In this document: piece after piece, positions 24,034 through 26,261 of the stretch
How positions within the stretch are numbered: position 1 is the stretch's first letter
Layout of the letters: every line of letters starts with the position of its first letter
NCBI GenBank assembly: GCA_002418825.1
Contig: DIEW01000061.1
Coordinates: 1-26,261 of the forward strand
Reading direction: 5' to 3'
Length of the DNA: 26,261 nucleotides
Source of the DNA: Syntrophaceae bacterium UBA5764
Lineage (GTDB): Bacteria; Desulfobacterota; Syntrophia; Syntrophales; Smithellaceae
The notes under the pieces: generated by a model
Database searches by the model: none
What the model was told of the DNA's origin: nothing
The model's input: only the letters and a program-made list of their open reading frames with translations
Made by a program: the position numbers and the translations under genes

Positions 24034-24425
24034 GACATCGCCTTGTTTAATCGTCTTATTTCTGTTTTACTTTCGGTAATGTGCATTTTGGGCGCATCCC
24101 ATAAATTTTCTATGTCGTAAAACGAGCGTATTCTTTCCAGAAAAACCGAAATTACAATGTCATCGTAATCAAGCAAGACCCATTGCGCGTTTTCTTCTCC
24201 TTCCACGCCCAGAGGTCTGATACCCGCATTTTTTAAATATTCCTGAATGGCACCGGAAATAGCCTGAACCTGTCTTTCGCTGGAGCCAGAACAGATCAGC
24301 ATATAATCGGCAAAGCTGGAAATATCTTTAATATTTAGCACAACAATGTCTTTGGCTTTTTTCTGTAAAGTCGCGTTGATGCATAAAAGCAGCCTCTTTC
24401 GTGTCTCGTTTTTCTTTACCGCCAA
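24030..24425 (-). CDS. rsfS: Ribosomal silencing factor RsfS
   Basis: 131 residues of the Iojap/RsfS family, which binds ribosomal protein L14 and blocks joining of the subunits in starved cells. Family stretches are DISSFADYMLICSGSSERQV, GVEGEENAQWVLLDYDDIVISVF, and YDIENLWDAP. The start is TTG at 24425, with AGGGGG five to six bases before it. It is the first gene of the rsfS-comF-rfaE2 set. The usual partner nadD is not seen on this side of the gap. Confidence 0.94.
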   Translation of the reverse strand: MAVKKNETRKRLLLCINATLQKKAKDIVVLNIKDISSFADYMLICSGSSERQVQAISGAIQEYLKNAGIRPLGVEGEENAQWVLLDYDDIVISVFLERIRSFYDIENLWDAPKMHITESKTEIRRLNKAMS

Positions 24426-24457
24426 ATATACCCCCTGTTAGAAACGGAATTTGCAAA

Positions 24458-24486
24458 CTTATGCCATAAAAAAGGGGAGATGACAA
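24458..24486 (-). promoter_or_regulatory. Putative rsfS promoter with a palindrome at the -35
   Basis: On the - strand TTGTCA (24486-24481; five of six) and CATAAG (24463-24458; four of six, preceded by TG) are 17 bases apart, about 30 bases before the TTG start. The -35 element sits inside the palindrome TGACA-A-TGTCA (24481-24491). Another TGACA at 24497-24501 pairs with the same TGTCA across five bases. Confidence 0.4.
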
Positions 24487-24626
24487 TGTCACATTTTGAC
24501 AAAAAATATCAGTTTGTCTGTTTTGAATTCCATAAATTAAAAAATATTTTGCTCAGATATTTGGTTGTTGTGAAAATAAATTTGCCGTGGTAAGCAAAAT
24601 TAATTTTATATATGAAGGATTTGACA

Positions 24627-25418
24627 ATGCGGGACGTGGTCAGCAAAGTTCAGATACACATGCCGTTTCATCTTTTGCCCGAACATCAGAAAATCGTTCT
24701 TGAACACCGACTGAATCTGGAAATTTATTTCAACCAGCACGTATTAAAAAATTTGGACAAGGAAAAATGTAGAAAAATAGCAAAAATTTTAAACGAGGCC
24801 GGGTTAAAAATAACGTTTCATGCCCCATTTATGGATTTACGTCCCGGAGCTTTGGACGATAAAATCCGCCAGGTGAGCGTGGACAGAATGAAGAAAGCAA
24901 TCGAACTGGCGCAGTATTTCCGGCCCTTGCGTATTGTCTGCCACCCCATGTTTGACGACCGTTATTACGTGGATTGTGATGATTTATGGCTGGAGGCTTC
25001 TGTCAAATCCTGGGCGGAACTGATTCCCCTGGCCAAAGAATATGACACTGTTTTATCTTTGGAAAACGTCTATGACAAGGGCCCTCGTTTATTACGGCGT
25101 CTCTTTGAAGCGCTTGCTTCGGACAGCGTTTGTTTTTGTTTCGATACGGGACATTTCAATGCTTTTTCTTACGCCTCGCTGAAAGTGTGGTTCAGGGAAC
25201 TGGGCAAGTATTTAGGGCAGCTGCACCTGCATGACAATTTCGGGCAGAAAGACGAGCATTTGGCAGTGGGCGAGGGCACTTTTCCGTTCGCGGAACTTCT
25301 TGCTGTTCTGGACAAAAGAAAAATCAAACCGGTGATTACGCTGGAGGCGCATGACCAAAAGGCACTCTGGAAATCACTAGAAAACATCAAAGAAGCAGGC
25401 TTTCTGGATTTTATTTAA
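24627..25418 (+). CDS. Xylose-isomerase-like TIM-barrel protein
   Basis: 263 residues of the AP-endonuclease-2/xylose-isomerase-like barrel (PF01261). Likely metal and active-site residues in order: His in TFHAPF, His in CHPMF, Glu in SLENV, Asp and His in DTGHFN, His in LHLHDN, His in DEHLAVGEG, and Glu in TLEAHD. Members include sugar isomerases, epimerases and endonuclease IV; the pattern fits a sugar-phosphate isomerase/epimerase, but the substrate is unknown. I chose the ATG at 24627 because AAGGA lies seven bases before it; the frame is open from the ATG at 24612, which overlaps that site. The ABC permease gene follows after 38 bases. Confidence 0.85.
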   Translation: MRDVVSKVQIHMPFHLLPEHQKIVLEHRLNLEIYFNQHVLKNLDKEKCRKIAKILNEAGLKITFHAPFMDLRPGALDDKIRQVSVDRMKKAIELAQYFRPLRIVCHPMFDDRYYVDCDDLWLEASVKSWAELIPLAKEYDTVLSLENVYDKGPRLLRRLFEALASDSVCFCFDTGHFNAFSYASLKVWFRELGKYLGQLHLHDNFGQKDEHLAVGEGTFPFAELLAVLDKRKIKPVITLEAHDQKALWKSLENIKEAGFLDFI

Positions 25419-25456
25419 GCGGCTGGTTCCGGCGCGTAAAAAATCGGGAAATTTAA

Positions 25457-26261
25457 ATGCTCAAATATATCATCAAAAGATTGCTTTTCATGATTCCGCT
25501 TTTACTGGGAATCACCATTATTTGTTTTGCGGTAATGCGTTTGGCTCCCGGCTCGCCCACCGATTTGCAGACGCAGATGAACCCCAAGGCTTCCGTGGAA
25601 ATGAAAGAGCAACTCCGGGCCTTGTATGAGTTGGATAAGCCGGTTCATGTGCAGTATTGGTCATGGCTGAAAAAAATCACCAGGGGCGATTTAGGAACAT
25701 CCTTTGCAAGTGACCACCGGCCGGTGGCGGATAAAATTCTGGAGCGCCTGCCGATAACCATTTCGATCAATCTTTTGTCTCTTTTGATAATTATCGCCGT
25801 GGCTGTACCCATCGGTGTGCTTTCTGCCGTTCATCAGGATTCCCTTTTTGACAAAATAACGGCGGTGGTGGTTTTTATCGGTTTTGCCGTGCCCACTTTC
25901 TGGTTGGCTCTTTTGTTGATGATATTTTTCGGCATTCATCTGGGCTGGCTGCCGATTTCCGGCCTGCGATCGCTCAATTACGAATATATGAGCACATGGA
26001 TGCAATTTGTTGACCTGGCGAAACATCTTGTTTTACCCGTGCTGGTTTCCGCGTTTGGCGGACTGGCAGGTCTTTCGCGCTATATGCGGGCGAACATGCT
26101 GGAAGTAATCCGCCAGGATTATATTATGACGGCGCGCGCCAAGGGTTTATCCGAGCGTGTTGTTATTTATAAACACGCACTGCGCAACGCGCTTTTGCCC
26201 GTGATAACGATTTTGGGGCTTTCTATTCCCGGGCTTATTGGCGGCAGCGTTATTTTTGAAA
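25457..26261 (+). CDS. ABC transporter permease, DppB/OppB type (partial, runs off the window)
   Basis: Open from ATG 25457 to the window edge, 268 codons seen. The N-terminus [18 protein letters not shown] and the early MRLAPGSP are typical of DppB/OppB, the first inner-membrane permease of dipeptide, oligopeptide and nickel importers. About five membrane helices are visible. The EAA-type loop that touches the ATPase is [13 protein letters not shown] followed by [15 protein letters not shown] lies six bases before the ATG. A second permease, ATPases and a binding protein are expected beyond the window. The substrate cannot be told from this subunit. Confidence 0.93.
   Translation, partial: MLKYIIKRLLFMIPLLLGITIICFAVMRLAPGSPTDLQTQMNPKASVEMKEQLRALYELDKPVHVQYWSWLKKITRGDLGTSFASDHRPVADKILERLPITISINLLSLLIIIAVAVPIGVLSAVHQDSLFDKITAVVVFIGFAVPTFWLALLLMIFFGIHLGWLPISGLRSLNYEYMSTWMQFVDLAKHLVLPVLVSAFGGLAGLSRYMRANMLEVIRQDYIMTARAKGLSERVVIYKHALRNALLPVITILGLSIPGLIGGSVIFE

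Noticed and set aside
25691..26026. 111-codon - strand frame near the right end
   Set aside because: The + strand frame through the same bases encodes a clear DppB-type permease with an EAA loop; the - strand frame is low-complexity shadow.
1..26261. CRISPR array, transposon, prophage, toxin-antitoxin or biosynthetic cluster
   Set aside because: No spaced repeats, transposase, integrase, phage or toxin-like genes are visible; nearly all genes are housekeeping types with known families.

Overview
The window looks like ordinary chromosome from a Gram-negative, AT-rich bacterium. Lipid A synthesis (lpxC), ADP-heptose synthesis (rfaE2-type), an NtrY/NtrX two-component pair and the gene order suggest a deltaproteobacterial (Desulfobacterota, perhaps Syntrophales-like) anaerobe. 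That assignment is inferred from gene content, not from a search. The standard code applies: TGA ends ntrY, ntrX, rsfS and the TPR-like gene.

Left part (1-11122, mostly + strand). The window opens on the last bases of a 5S rRNA and its terminator, so an rRNA operon ends here. A single thiolase gene follows. It converges on a yjbQ-family gene (- strand) that carries an in-frame TGA, with a bidirectional terminator between the two. Next come yebC-ruvC-ruvA-ruvB (Holliday junction processing) and queH (queuosine synthesis), then lpxC, then a module of an exported DUF4390 protein, an NtrY-type membrane histidine kinase and an NtrX-type sigma-54 activator.

Middle part (11151-18850, - strand). In transcription order: fmt, a lysophospholipid acyltransferase-like gene, rsmB, an MBL-fold hydrolase, purC, a small TPR-like protein overlapping dnaJ, dnaJ, a DUF3568 lipoprotein and a polytopic flippase-like protein (LPG synthase TM family). 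Two small + strand genes, a lipoprotein and a TspO/MBR homologue, lie between fmt and priA.

Right part (19845-26261). On the - strand, in transcription order: rsfS, comF, rfaE2, dksA, a terminator, then priA. On the + strand a xylose-isomerase-like TIM-barrel protein is followed by a DppB-type ABC permease that runs off the end of the window.

I see no CRISPR array, transposase, phage gene, tRNA or toxin-antitoxin pair, and nothing I would call a new defence or biosynthetic system. The best leads are local: the interrupted yjbQ gene; inverted repeats placed over the likely promoters of dksA and rsfS; a terminator hairpin only 16 nt before priA; and the TPR-like gene coupled to dnaJ. There is no gene-free stretch longer than about 260 bases; the longest are 1-262, 5572-5746 and 6680-6864.
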